Shown piece by piece: positions 13,621 to 22,203 of a DNA stretch of 26,773 nt. The stretch lies in the IMG/VR virus record IMGVR_UViG_3300013126_000204, positions 1-26,773 of that record, one strand, 5' to 3'. Under the pieces are notes generated by a model. It did no database searches. It was not told where the DNA came from and worked only from the letters and a program-made list of their open reading frames with translations. Position numbers and translations under genes: made by a program. How positions within the stretch are numbered: the first letter of the stretch is position 1; every line of letters begins with the position of its first letter. The DNA is from a virus.

Positions 13621-15102
13621 TTATTTCATCATTTTTTTATCGGGAGTTTTGCCGTTTTTATCCATTGGCATTTTATCGTTTGGCTTGCCATCGCTAGGCT
13701 TACCGTTTTTATCTTCGCCAAAACCTAGGTCTAAATTTCCACCTCCGATATTTGCGGTAGCCTGTTTTATACTCTCGGCTTTTTCGTCCTGTATTCTCTT
13801 AATCTCTTCTGCAATATCATCATCACTACCACCGTCCAATCGCCTTATAGAGCTTTCGAGCGACGTATTGCCGGCCCTCATTCTTGCCTCTTCAACCTGG
13901 GAGGCCTCGATTGTATCCTGTGGTATACCGTCTTGCCATTGAATAGCTGGTAGCTTATCTATTTTTATCCCGCCAAGCTGTAGGGCTACTTTAAACGCCC
14001 ACTTTAGCGCGGCGTCGTAGTAGTTCTTTTTACGGCTAATCTTTGCCATTGTTCGGATAAGTTTAAATTTGAGCGCTCTACCGGAGGCGGCTACGCCGTC
14101 TTTATCTAAGCCAAAAGCGGCCGGGGCTGTCTCTGAAAATAAAAATAAAAACTCTACGATCTTATCAATCTCTTTAAATGCACTATCTAGGCTAGCGTCC
14201 CAAACGATATACTCGGGTTTTTGTAGGCCACCGGCTCCGGTATTGCCTCTAACCTCGACTAAATCAAAGTTTGCGCCCTTAACTGTACCGTCTTCTCTAA
14301 TAACTCCCGGGGGTACGGCTAATTTAGGGTCGCTATGTTTATCTAAAATATTGGCTAGGCGGCTCATACGGTTATTAGCCTCATCAAATAGGCTAAGTAG
14401 GTCCACGTAGTCACTATATCCATAGTCGCGCTCGGAGGTGCGCCAATTCGGGATAACTCTAACGCAAAAATCATCTACTCCGGTTTGTACGCTAGGCTCA
14501 ACGCTTGCATACATCGGCAAAGTAGATAGCGGTACCTCTTGCTCAATCTTGCCGCTCTTGCCGATCAAATATAGCTTATTCTCGATAGTTCCCTTGCTGT
14601 GTATTTCCTGGCGCAAATATTCATTTTTGCCGTCTGATTTAAGCCAAGATAATTTTATCTTTAGGGGTTTCCTGGCGTTGTCTGCCTCGTATTCCTTGGT
14701 AACTAGCTCCGGGCTTAGGTACTCGGCTATAACGTTCTCGTCCGCGTCCCGGCGCATTTTTAGTACAATATCACCAAGGTATGAACTGGTTAGCGACGCC
14801 TCATAGTTTTGAGTATGTAGGTCGTTCTCTTCTATAAACTTCTCTAGGAACTCGGTAGCCTTTTTATCCATACCCTCGGGGTATTTCAAAGTAATAGGCT
14901 CGCCAAATAATAAGTCGGCCGATACCTTAGAGATCAACCCGCCAAAATTACAAACTATGTAAATTAGGATTTTCTTTTTAACTGCCATCTCGGCGCTAAA
15001 CTTAGAAAATGCGGCGGTATGCGTACCCTCGAATATATCACGGTATAGGGAGTACTTTGTTACTCTGGCGTTGTCGCTTGGACTTAGCCACTCATTAGCC
15101 AT
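13621..15102 (-). CDS. Portal protein (SPP1 gp6-like)
   Basis: A 493-residue portal, the ring at the special capsid vertex through which DNA enters and leaves. The sequence shows portal-type segments: an N-terminal FGGLISKVSADLLFGEPI, a WRTSERDYGYSDYVDLLSLFDEANNRMSRLANILDKHSDP helix region (about 215-260) and LFSETAPAAFGLDKDGVAASGRALKFKL (about 345-370). The C-terminal 40 residues are a charged, low-complexity Lys/Asp/Gly/Met tail. It lies between terminase and MuF genes, the canonical place. An AAGGAGG site precedes the ATG. Confidence 0.9.
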   Translation of the reverse strand: MANEWLSPSDNARVTKYSLYRDIFEGTHTAAFSKFSAEMAVKKKILIYIVCNFGGLISKVSADLLFGEPITLKYPEGMDKKATEFLEKFIEENDLHTQNYEASLTSSYLGDIVLKMRRDADENVIAEYLSPELVTKEYEADNARKPLKIKLSWLKSDGKNEYLRQEIHSKGTIENKLYLIGKSGKIEQEVPLSTLPMYASVEPSVQTGVDDFCVRVIPNWRTSERDYGYSDYVDLLSLFDEANNRMSRLANILDKHSDPKLAVPPGVIREDGTVKGANFDLVEVRGNTGAGGLQKPEYIVWDASLDSAFKEIDKIVEFLFLFSETAPAAFGLDKDGVAASGRALKFKLIRTMAKISRKKNYYDAALKWAFKVALQLGGIKIDKLPAIQWQDGIPQDTIEASQVEEARMRAGNTSLESSIRRLDGGSDDDIAEEIKRIQDEKAESIKQATANIGGGNLDLGFGEDKNGKPSDGKPNDKMPMDKNGKTPDKKMMK

Positions 15103-15126
15103 ATTATTAACCTCCTTTAATATTTT

Positions 15127-16584
15127 TTAAAAACCATCTGGTTTATTGGTGTATGTTCTGGTTAGTTCTGGGTCATCGAGTGCTAAACCGTTTGACCAAA
15201 AGCTATCACCGTGGCCCTCAGGTGTCTGTAATGCCTGTAAATCGTTATCTACTGCCAATATCTGGTTAAACTGTCGGGACCCGGCTAGCATTTGTATAGC
15301 TCGCTCTGTTACCTCGCCGTCACTATTTATTTTAGTTTTACCGACTAGCTTTTGCAAGTTTGCCGCCATAGAGTTTTTAGTTTTAACACTAAATACCACC
15401 GGTTCCATTTCTACCGGTACTAATCCTTGCTCTACAAAGCTCTCAAATTCCCCCTTTGTATTATCATACCTTAATTTGTCGATATGAAACGTTTTTATAG
15501 CCGTCTTTAGATAATCAAGTTGCTTTATATAATCCCAACCGTCCATAAACTTTTCGTGCAACTGCATATATTTATCCTCGCCAAGTTTCACGTAAACAAC
15601 GAAATGGCTAGGGTGAGCTTTTTTACCTATATCGTGACCGGCTACAACGTCGAACTTTTGGACCAATGCCAATATCTCGGGCGGTAATTCCTGGTCGTGC
15701 GGGTAGTTAATTAGCTCATAAACCAAAACCCTAAGTAATTGGGTCTCTTCAAAAAATGAGTTCTCAGAGTATACCGGCTTGCATTGATATTCTTGGTTAA
15801 AAATCTTTACTCCGCGCATATCTCGCCTATCGCAAAGCTCTTGATAACTAAACCATTCGGGCCAAAGTGTTTTTTTCTCTGCCTCGTTAGTAATGGCCGG
15901 GAGGACTACAACCTTAAACTTTTTTTTCATCTCCGGCTTAAAAAAGAAGTCTTGCCAAGTCTGGGGAGTGCCGACGCCGTACGCCTCGCCCCCTTTCATC
16001 ACCATATCGAGCAACTCGGTAAATACCACCCGGTTAACTTTTTCGATAACTGTAGGGTTTAGCTTATTCTCTGGGTCTCTAAGCGGGTCGTCAATAAATA
16101 TACGCTGACAATGGATACCTCGCTTAAACGTTAATAAGCCGTGCGGCTCTAGGGTGATAGGCGGCGCGTCCTTCGGCGCGTCTTTCCATTTGTAGGATAT
16201 AACGCCCTGGGCCGTTGGCTTTAAATCCCGGAGGCTAGCATAGTAGGGGTTACATTGTATGAAGTCTTTTATTTTGCCGATATGGTATTTACTCATACCC
16301 TCGGAATAACTAAAGTAGTGATTTTCACTACCGGTAAAGGCGTCAACGATTAGGGCGTGCATAAACTTTGCATAAATCCCGGTACTCTTAAAATGGTCCC
16401 TAGCGCCAACTCTAAATAGCCAAGGGAAATTTTCGTACAAGCTAGCCAAGTAGTCTATATAGCGTCCACCTATGAAGTTATCAAACGACTTGCTAAAAAC
16501 CTCATAAATGAAAAATCTATAATCAACTATTGCCCGGGCTAGATTGGCCTGTATTTGCGTCTGAGATAGCTTCAAAGTCTGCAA
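15127..16584 (-). CDS. Terminase large subunit
   Basis: A 485-residue DNA-packaging motor. ATPase domain: a variant Walker A (GARDHFKST, 60-68) and Walker B (RIFIDDP, 161-167). Nuclease domain of RNase H fold: Asp318 in GHDIG, Asp374 in RYDNTKG and Asp460 in GHGDSFWS are the likely metal ligands. The N-terminus overlaps the small subunit gene by 62 bases; an internal start would shorten that overlap, but no better ribosome site is obvious. The Walker A form with Arg-Asp-His-Phe-Lys is seen in a subset of phage terminases. Confidence 0.92.
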   Translation of the reverse strand: MQTLKLSQTQIQANLARAIVDYRFFIYEVFSKSFDNFIGGRYIDYLASLYENFPWLFRVGARDHFKSTGIYAKFMHALIVDAFTGSENHYFSYSEGMSKYHIGKIKDFIQCNPYYASLRDLKPTAQGVISYKWKDAPKDAPPITLEPHGLLTFKRGIHCQRIFIDDPLRDPENKLNPTVIEKVNRVVFTELLDMVMKGGEAYGVGTPQTWQDFFFKPEMKKKFKVVVLPAITNEAEKKTLWPEWFSYQELCDRRDMRGVKIFNQEYQCKPVYSENSFFEETQLLRVLVYELINYPHDQELPPEILALVQKFDVVAGHDIGKKAHPSHFVVYVKLGEDKYMQLHEKFMDGWDYIKQLDYLKTAIKTFHIDKLRYDNTKGEFESFVEQGLVPVEMEPVVFSVKTKNSMAANLQKLVGKTKINSDGEVTERAIQMLAGSRQFNQILAVDNDLQALQTPEGHGDSFWSNGLALDDPELTRTYTNKPDGF

Positions 16585-17179
16585 AGTCGTCCTCGTTAGT
16601 TATTGCTTTTTTCTCTAGCTGATTTTTTACCGCCTTAGCGATTGCGGCAACTCCAACGTTTACCTCTCCGGCAATATCTAGGTCTTGTTTGTCTTTCATA
16701 TCGGTAACGTTCTTAGCAACGAAGATAGGGAACGCCCCGGAGTAAAAGCCTTGCATACCATTTCTAATTAAAAAATTCTTTTGTAATTTCTTTGCTTTTT
16801 TATAAGCACCGCAAAAATCCGGGTGTTTTAATTCCCCGGCGTCGTCGGTATCATTGGCCCATCTTTCCAAGGTATCATCATCAACCCCAATACTAACCGC
16901 GAACAATTCAAAGGTAGGGAAGTCGTTAACAACTTCTACCTCTACCTCAACCGGACCAACTACGGAGTTCTTTACTATTTTCTTTTTAATAGTGTATGGA
17001 CGGCTAAAAAATTCTAAAATTTGTTTGCAAAATTTCGGGTCGTATTTTGACGGTCGGCCCAATTTAATTTTTACAACCGGTTTTAGTTTTTCTTTTTTCT
17101 CTTTTTTTATTTTAAGTGGTTGAGCTATTTTTTTTTCTTTTTTCTCTGTTGTTTTTTCTTGTGTTTTTTTCTTAACCAT
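16523..17179 (-). CDS. Terminase small subunit
   Basis: A 218-residue protein with a very Lys-rich N-terminus (residues 1-40), then GRPSKYDPKFCKQILEFF, typical of phage small terminases, an HTH-type segment (FELFAVSIGVDDDTLERWAN, about 89-108) and a helical oligomerisation part. It recognises the packaging site and recruits the large subunit. The start has a weak GAGAGGGG ribosome site. The repeat-rich gap just upstream is a good candidate for its binding site. Confidence 0.85.
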   Translation of the reverse strand: MVKKKTQEKTTEKKEKKIAQPLKIKKEKKEKLKPVVKIKLGRPSKYDPKFCKQILEFFSRPYTIKKKIVKNSVVGPVEVEVEVVNDFPTFELFAVSIGVDDDTLERWANDTDDAGELKHPDFCGAYKKAKKLQKNFLIRNGMQGFYSGAFPIFVAKNVTDMKDKQDLDIAGEVNVGVAAIAKAVKNQLEKKAITNEDDFADFEAISDANTGQSSPGNS

Positions 17180-17187
17180 TTTACTTA

Positions 17188-17388
17188 TTACCCCTCTCCC
17201 CTATTTGCATAGGTATATAGTTTCACGCTCAAATTTTTAATTTTTTCTCGGTAGGGGAGGGTAGGGGAGTGGTCGGCAATAGTCATAAAACGACTATTTA
17301 GCTCTACAATCCCCTATCTCTGCCTCTACCCCCCTTTGTGTATCTAAGTGTTAATATTGCCTCTAAAAGCCTCTAAAAGCCTCTAACT
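17188..17388. repeat. Repeat-rich gap before the terminase: packaging-site or operator candidate
   Basis: Three tandem copies of GCCTCTA with 10-bp period (17359, 17369, 17379), a further GCCTCTA at 17322, copies of TAGGGGAG at 17252, 17262 and 17414 and an inverted copy at 17196, plus a 7-bp inverted repeat AATAGTC/GACTATT near 17278-17298. Tandem and inverted repeats next to the small terminase gene are typical of pac or cos sites. An operator or origin cannot be excluded. Confidence 0.45.
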
Positions 17389-17785
17389 AGGCTCCTGTAG
17401 CCGGGGGAGTGGTTAGGGGAGTGGGGACCGGGCCGGTTAGTTGCTCTATTTTGGCTATCAATCTGGGGTGTTCTTTGTCAAAATGCCAATACAAATTTTT
17501 AACTTTAAACTGCCTATCGTTGGCTACAAAGCCGCATTTTTCTAGTAGGTCCGCTAGCAATTCATCGCTTAAATCGCATAGCTTATTATTATAATATATC
17601 TCTGCCGTCAAACTACAATCCCCGGTTATTGGCTCACTTGGTCGCTGTTTTAATACCTGGTAAAAAAACAACCTTTCGTAGGATAAAGCCCGGGCGCTTT
17701 TGATACTTGTAGGGTGGCCGTATCTCATTACTAATTGACGGCTGTTACTTTTTCTTGGTAAATTTCCGTCTACCTTTATTAGCAT
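17387..17785 (-). CDS. RusA-like Holliday junction resolvase
   Basis: A 132-residue protein with the layout of RusA endonucleases, which cut branched DNA during phage recombination and before packaging: an N-terminal strand, a basic KSNSRQLVMRYGHP part, then YNNKLCDLSDELLADLLEKCGFVANDRQF and KEHPRLIAKIEQL. The family's DxDN and DD acid residues appear here as DLSDE and ND, so the site is divergent and activity is uncertain. A Pro/Thr-rich tail ends the protein. The ATG lies in the last codons of the sugar reductase gene (overlap of 7 bases). Confidence 0.65.
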   Translation of the reverse strand: MLIKVDGNLPRKSNSRQLVMRYGHPTSIKSARALSYERLFFYQVLKQRPSEPITGDCSLTAEIYYNNKLCDLSDELLADLLEKCGFVANDRQFKVKNLYWHFDKEHPRLIAKIEQLTGPVPTPLTTPPATGA

Positions 17786-18747
17786 ATTGCGGTTTTGTCT
17801 TGGACGTTTTCGTTAATTTTTTCGCGCCAATAATCCAATAGGTCGCTCATTGTTTGTTTAAATTTATAGCTAGGCTCCCAACCGGTCGCGGCCTTTAGTC
17901 GGCTACAATCACCTATTAAAATCTTAACGTCGCTAGGTCTCATTCTGGCCGGGTCCTGGACTATCTGCAAATCTTTCATAGCCTCGGGGTTAGCCAATGA
18001 TATTAAAGTATCTAGTACCTCCTGGGCTGTATGGCCCTCGCCTGTAGCAATGTTATAAACTTCGCCCGGCTCGCCTTTTTCTACCAATAAACGATAAGCC
18101 CGGACGGTATCGCGGACGTCGGTAAAATCTCTAATACTGGTTAGGTCGCCAACCTGGATAATTTTATTTGGATTAAAACCGGCCTCTATTTCTGCTATTT
18201 GTTTAGCAAAAGTAGACGTCATATATTGTTCGCCTCTACCTGGCCCGGTATGGTTAAATGCTCTAGTTCTGATCGTTTTGATTCCATAGCTTCTAAAATA
18301 CTGGTAGCACGTAAAATCGGCCGCTACCTTGGATACTGCATATTGAGACAATGGCCTTAGTGGGTTTGTCTCTTTAATTGGTACCTCATTCTCTAGCACT
18401 AAACCGTACTCCTCGGAACTACAAGCAACTTGAACGGTACAATCAATACCCAAAGCTCCTACGGCCTCGAGGATATGGCGGGTGCCGCCGTGATTAACCG
18501 CGTCAACCATTCCGGGCACTTTAAAACTCGTAGGAACGAACGCAAAAGCCGCCAAGTGAAAAATAGCGCTTGGCTTATAAATGTTTAGAACGCTCAAAAC
18601 TTCCTCTTGATCTAGGATATTCATTTTGACCATATCACCGGACCCCATACGGTCGGTTTTAATAACCTCGTAGCCGTTATCCTCTAGCTCTTTGATTAGG
18701 TGCTTTGCCACAAAACCGGCCGCCCCTGTAATTAACGCTCTTTTCAT
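17779..18747 (-). CDS. NAD(P)-dependent nucleotide-sugar epimerase/reductase (extended SDR)
   Basis: A 322-residue extended short-chain dehydrogenase/reductase. Rossmann motif TGAAGFVAKHL (7-17; the third glycine is Ala), catalytic SQYAVSK (Tyr136, Lys140), CSSEEYG (109-115), and RAFNHTGPGR and RPSDVKILIGDCS, which are most like GDP-mannose 4,6-dehydratase and GDP-4-keto-6-deoxymannose reductase. It probably makes an activated deoxysugar such as GDP-rhamnose in the cytoplasm for the neighbouring glycosyltransferases. The start has TTAGGAGGTGGAATTATG. Exact substrate not determinable from sequence alone. Confidence 0.88.
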   Translation of the reverse strand: MKRALITGAAGFVAKHLIKELEDNGYEVIKTDRMGSGDMVKMNILDQEEVLSVLNIYKPSAIFHLAAFAFVPTSFKVPGMVDAVNHGGTRHILEAVGALGIDCTVQVACSSEEYGLVLENEVPIKETNPLRPLSQYAVSKVAADFTCYQYFRSYGIKTIRTRAFNHTGPGRGEQYMTSTFAKQIAEIEAGFNPNKIIQVGDLTSIRDFTDVRDTVRAYRLLVEKGEPGEVYNIATGEGHTAQEVLDTLISLANPEAMKDLQIVQDPARMRPSDVKILIGDCSRLKAATGWEPSYKFKQTMSDLLDYWREKINENVQDKTAIC

Positions 18748-18767
18748 AATTCCACCTCCTAAGTAGA

Positions 18768-19667
18768 TTATTTTTTAATCAATTTATTATAAATAATTAT
18801 ATGTTTTTGCGCTATTTTTGGCAAATTATAACGTTTTTTATATAAATTATTAAAGTTTTTTGCTAATTTTTCCTCTAAATCGCTTAAATATTGGCATTTT
18901 ATAACGCTTTTTTTGTCTTCTTTTATATCACTAAACCAATCAATATCCTTAACGTATAGCGGCCGATTGCACGCTATAACTAACTTTGCGGCGGCACTAG
19001 AGCCAATTATACCGACGTTATAATACCAAAGTACCACGGCGTCGGCTGACTTTAAAAACTTGATTAAATTATCCTCCGTTAACCAACTTTTAGGCTCTTT
19101 AAATTTATACCCTAGATTATTACAAACCCTCCGTATCCTATGCCTATCGCTCCGCCCTATCCCAAACGTTGCAATCACCGGCTTAACCTCCGGCGTATAA
19201 AGCGGGACCTCTACTATATCTAAATGCCCGCATAGATTATCGGCAATAAATAAACCAACCTCCGGCCGCGTTACTATCGCCTGGTCAATCTGACTAAAAT
19301 CTAACTCCTCCGGTATCGCGCTATCGTGAAACGTTACAACCACCTTGCCGCCGTTATCTCTCACCTCCCGCATTATCCTATTTAGCCAAGATACGCGGTA
19401 TAGTGTCGCCTGGTACTGGATATGCAAAACATCGGGCCGGTAGGCTATTAACTCCTCCTTGAACGCCAAGGCGTTACCGTCCCACGCCCTAACAGTAAAT
19501 ATCCGGCTTACCATCGGCCCATCTTTGGCCGTTAGTTTGTTTGAAATATTCGCGAAAATTCTAAAATTTGGGTTATCCTGGCGTTTGGCCATCTCTGCAA
19601 TTAGTCCGGTTACATACTCGGAAATACCGCATTTTACGCCCCACGTCGTTAAATGAGCTACTCGCAT
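18768..19667 (-). CDS. GT-B type glycosyltransferase
   Basis: A 299-residue protein with a GT-B N-terminal domain (MRVAHLTTWGVKCGISEYVTGL, then PDVLHIQYQ, VVVTFHDS) as in GT4 family members. The C-terminal domain is reduced and lacks the clear E-x7-E motif; instead it has SADAVVLWYYNVGIIGSSAAAKLVIACNRP. The last 60 residues are Lys/Asn/Ile-rich, more AT-rich than the rest. It overlaps the GT2 gene by 10 bases, so both are translated together. Acceptor unknown. Confidence 0.75.
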   Translation of the reverse strand: MRVAHLTTWGVKCGISEYVTGLIAEMAKRQDNPNFRIFANISNKLTAKDGPMVSRIFTVRAWDGNALAFKEELIAYRPDVLHIQYQATLYRVSWLNRIMREVRDNGGKVVVTFHDSAIPEELDFSQIDQAIVTRPEVGLFIADNLCGHLDIVEVPLYTPEVKPVIATFGIGRSDRHRIRRVCNNLGYKFKEPKSWLTEDNLIKFLKSADAVVLWYYNVGIIGSSAAAKLVIACNRPLYVKDIDWFSDIKEDKKSVIKCQYLSDLEEKLAKNFNNLYKKRYNLPKIAQKHIIIYNKLIKK

Positions 19668-20350
19668 AATCTAGCCCTTTCCGCATCTACAAAGTCCCGG
19701 AGGGCGCTAGGATATTCACCGGTAAACGGTGTAACCTCTCTATCGTCTAGTATGTGGTCCGGGTCCGAAACCTCGGCGCATTTAGTCCCGCCGATCTTAT
19801 CGTAGAGTTTCCACCTTTCCCATACTTCGCGCTGTGGCTTAATATAGCCTAAATGGAAATATCTAACCGGTACCGCCGCTCGGCTCTCTACGCCCTGTAG
19901 CCCCTCGTGGACGCCAAGGCCCCAACGTATGCGCGGGATATTTCTAAATAGTACCTCCTGGGGTTGGATAAATTGGTAATTAAAAATATCTCTCATAAAG
20001 TGCCAAAACTCGACGCTATAACAATCGGCCACCGGGTCGTTAATAATTTTTCTAATTTTTTCCTCGGCGTCGTCCGGGTAAATTTCGTCCGCGTCAACCT
20101 TTAAAATCCAATCGGAGGTAGTAAAATCCTTGGCTAGGTTTCTAGCGTCGGAAAAATTAAACTCTTTGAAAAAATCAAAGTATTCAACTACTTTGACATT
20201 AGGAAATTTACCTTTGCTTTTTAACCAAAATACCGTCTTGCTAGAACTTACAATCACTACCTCATCAACCCAACTAAGTGATTGTAATACATTTAATAGG
20301 TACGGCTCCGGGGCCGGACCTATCAATAAATTTATTGCTAGTTTTTGCAT
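19658..20350 (-). CDS. Family 2-type glycosyltransferase (GT-A)
   Basis: A 230-residue GT-A enzyme. The metal-binding DxD is in LKVDADEIY (residues 86-88), preceded by FSDARNLAKDFTTSDW, typical of family 2. The C-terminal part (YFHLGYIKPQREVWERWKLYDKIGG) is like glycosyltransferases of the WaaE/LgtF type. The ATG at 20350 is chosen because a GAGGTGGAACTT ribosome cassette lies directly before it; a GTG at 20359 lies inside that cassette. It transfers a nucleotide-activated sugar, probably within the same pathway as its neighbours. Confidence 0.85.
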   Translation of the reverse strand: MQKLAINLLIGPAPEPYLLNVLQSLSWVDEVVIVSSSKTVFWLKSKGKFPNVKVVEYFDFFKEFNFSDARNLAKDFTTSDWILKVDADEIYPDDAEEKIRKIINDPVADCYSVEFWHFMRDIFNYQFIQPQEVLFRNIPRIRWGLGVHEGLQGVESRAAVPVRYFHLGYIKPQREVWERWKLYDKIGGTKCAEVSDPDHILDDREVTPFTGEYPSALRDFVDAERARLCE

Positions 20351-20368
20351 AAGTTCCACCTCATACTA

Positions 20369-20527
20369 TTATTTTTTATGTAAACGATCTATTAGGGCCG
20401 TGACGGCCCCATAGATCAAAAAAGAGCCAATAACCAATCTAACCCAACCATAGGGTATAAATATCAATGCGGCCATTATCGCCGCCCCTATAATCATCAC
20501 TAAAACGTATTCTAAATATTTGCGCAT
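20369..20527 (-). CDS. Small two-helix membrane protein (holin candidate)
   Basis: A 52-residue frame starting MRKYLEYVLVMIIGAAIMAA and ending in RLHKK. It has two hydrophobic segments (about 7-25 and 29-46) and a charged C-terminus. The ATG has a GAGG site 7 bases upstream, and the gene sits 12 bases after the secreted lytic transglycosylase gene. Adjacent lysin and small two-helix protein is the usual lysis pair, so it is a class II holin candidate. Function is inferred from topology and position only. Confidence 0.6.
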   Translation of the reverse strand: MRKYLEYVLVMIIGAAIMAALIFIPYGWVRLVIGSFLIYGAVTALIDRLHKK

Positions 20528-20539
20528 ATTCTAACCTCT

Positions 20540-21145
20540 TTAATACCAATGGCATATTATATCACCCTTTTTAGTATGGCAAATTCTAGGTACTAGCCAA
20601 TGCGCCCACGCGGCGCTAGGGTTTCCATACGTCCCCTTTATGTAGGTAAAACCAAACTCTAGCTCGCTCTCTAAATCACCTAAATTTTTTTGTTTACTGC
20701 AAGGGTTGGCCTGGAATAGCCCGCAAGCTGTCTCGGAGGGGTTTTTAATCCCAACTATCCAACTACTTTCCTTGTCAACTAATTTATATAACGCGTCCCA
20801 ATGCTCCGGCCCAAATTCTACCGCGTTTTTTTCCTTTGCTCTCTCAATAGCCGTATTACTTTTTTGCCGGCTCTCAACTCTAGGCCTGGTAGGTTTTTTG
20901 CTTGGCATAATAGTCGGTACTGGACTACTAGGCTCCGGCACAACCGGTATAATATCCACCCTAGGAGTAATTTTGCTAATATTTCCGGTAGTCGATATAA
21001 CATTTGCTACCCTCCCTATCTCATATATTTTATTTATACTGAACGGCTCCCCGCCGTCTTCGCTATTGGCCTCTTGCTTATCACTCGCTACCGGTATCGC
21101 TGTCATTGCTAACGCAATTACGAGGCCGCAAAATGATTTATTCAT
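20540..21145 (-). CDS. Secreted lytic transglycosylase (endolysin candidate)
   Basis: A 201-residue protein. N-terminal signal peptide (MNKSFCGLVIALAMTAIPVAS), a Pro/Ser-rich linker (60-95) and a C-terminal SLT lysozyme-like domain: catalytic Glu126 in VDKESSW, then CGLFQANPC (141-149) and YGNPSAAWAHW (173-183). It cleaves peptidoglycan outside the membrane, at lysis or perhaps entry. Export by its own signal peptide would mean that a holin is needed only for timing. The ribosome site (AAGGAT) lies in a short palindrome at 21147-21159. Confidence 0.85.
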   Translation of the reverse strand: MNKSFCGLVIALAMTAIPVASDKQEANSEDGGEPFSINKIYEIGRVANVISTTGNISKITPRVDIIPVVPEPSSPVPTIMPSKKPTRPRVESRQKSNTAIERAKEKNAVEFGPEHWDALYKLVDKESSWIVGIKNPSETACGLFQANPCSKQKNLGDLESELEFGFTYIKGTYGNPSAAWAHWLVPRICHTKKGDIICHWY

Positions 21146-21146
21146 A

Positions 21147-21159
21147 GGATTAAATCCTT
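21147..21159 (-). promoter_or_regulatory. Palindrome covering the ribosome site of the transglycosylase gene
   Basis: AGGATT-T-AATCCT on the minus strand, directly before ATG 21145. The AAGGAT ribosome site forms one arm, so folding could limit translation. The stem is short (4-6 bp), so the effect is uncertain. Confidence 0.3.
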
Positions 21160-21182
21160 GTTTATTGTTCCCATTGCCTCCA

Positions 21183-21191
21183 ATTATACCA
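21183..21191 (-). promoter_or_regulatory. Extended -10 promoter candidate for the lysis genes
   Basis: TGGTATAAT on the minus strand: a perfect TATAAT with the TGN extension, about 38 bases before the transglycosylase ATG. No -35 box is recognisable at normal spacing. Confidence 0.35.
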
Positions 21192-21199
21192 TAGGATTT

Positions 21200-21508
21200 T
21201 TAGCGCCCGCCCAATTTTTGGGCCATTCTGTTTAATTTCTGGGGGATACTTTCCTTTATCGCGTCCTGGTTTAACTGCATACCGTTTAGTAACATACTAC
21301 TTTGATATGCTCCGTTGTATGTTGTGTCGGTTGATAAAACTATTAAATGGTCGCTTAGGGTCAAATCTAGGGCCTCGGAGGAAACGGCTAGGGCAAAGCC
21401 GGTTAATTTATCGTCCAAGTATAGCCGTTGCCAATCTTGGAGGCTCTGCCCTATGCAATTCTCTATTTGATTTATTAAATCTTTTTTTGCTTGGCTAAGA
21501 TCGGCCAT
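21200..21508 (-). CDS. Protein of unknown function (102 aa)
   Basis: A 102-residue protein starting MADLSQAKKDLINQIENCIG, mostly helical by pattern, with no signal peptide or membrane segment and no recognised motif. Its ATG overlaps the end of the coiled-coil gene by 14 bases, and it precedes the lysis genes. It could be a structural or regulatory accessory protein; not recognised. Confidence 0.7.
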   Translation of the reverse strand: MADLSQAKKDLINQIENCIGQSLQDWQRLYLDDKLTGFALAVSSEALDLTLSDHLIVLSTDTTYNGAYQSSMLLNGMQLNQDAIKESIPQKLNRMAQKLGGR

Positions 21509-22175
21509 TTTCTATTTGCTCTAGCACTCCAACCGGCGCTAGTTTCTTTATTTTTATATATTTTTTAGCCGTTGATAATCTTCCCTTTAGATCGTGCAAA
21601 TCTGCTTTTAGCCTGGCTACTAATTCGGCTAGTTTTAATTTTTCGGCTAGTACTTCCTGTACGCGCGCCTTGCCGTCAATCTCTCCTCTAAGATCAAATA
21701 AAGTTTTTTGCAAGCCCTCGATCTTATAATTGCGATAATTTACTTGCTGATTGAGGCATTTATAAACTCGCTGATATTCTACCTGGTCGCCCTGGATAGT
21801 AGCTAATAAATCGTCAATCTCTTTTTTTTGCTCGCCTATTTTTTTATCTCTATCCTCGAGGTCGGCGTAGCTCTGGGTTGATATGGCCGTTAAATTTTCC
21901 TCTTGCGCCCTTATCCTGGCATTTAATAACTCTATTTTTTCGTCTTTTTCCTCGACTAGGTTATTTTTTTGCCTTAACTGGCCGCTCTCGATACTTAGCA
22001 ATCTCTTAGTTTCTTCTAAATCTTCCTTTAATTTTTTCTCTTTTTGCTTAAAATCATATACCAATTTATCGCAATATTTCTCTTTTTGCTCAAATAACAC
22101 TCTCCAATGCTTGGAGTTTTTCACCTTGCCGTCATAGTGATTAGTACTAATAATTGTTAATCCTAAAAAGTTCAT
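21495..22175 (-). CDS. Coiled-coil protein of unknown function
   Basis: A 226-residue protein that is almost entirely coiled coil from about residue 30 to 210, rich in Lys, Glu, Leu and Gln, with heptad-like spacing (EEKDEKIELLNARIRAQEENL). The N-terminal 12 residues (MNFLGLTIISTN) are hydrophobic but too short for a clear membrane helix. The start has TTTAGGAGGTGGAATTATG. It lies upstream of the lysis genes, where a spanin-like or structural role is conceivable, but there is no signal or lipobox. Confidence 0.75.
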   Translation of the reverse strand: MNFLGLTIISTNHYDGKVKNSKHWRVLFEQKEKYCDKLVYDFKQKEKKLKEDLEETKRLLSIESGQLRQKNNLVEEKDEKIELLNARIRAQEENLTAISTQSYADLEDRDKKIGEQKKEIDDLLATIQGDQVEYQRVYKCLNQQVNYRNYKIEGLQKTLFDLRGEIDGKARVQEVLAEKLKLAELVARLKADLHDLKGRLSTAKKYIKIKKLAPVGVLEQIENGRS

Positions 22176-22203
22176 AATTCCACCTCCTAAAGTGATTTTA
22201 AAC

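Noticed and set aside
17188-17286. 32-codon minus-strand frame (MTIADHSPTLPY...) ending just before the terminase small subunit gene
   Set aside because: No ribosome site precedes its ATG, and it runs through the repeat-rich gap; base pattern is explained by the repeats.
17359-17388. Three tandem short repeats as a possible CRISPR array
   Set aside because: The units are 10 bp without spacers, and no cas genes are near.
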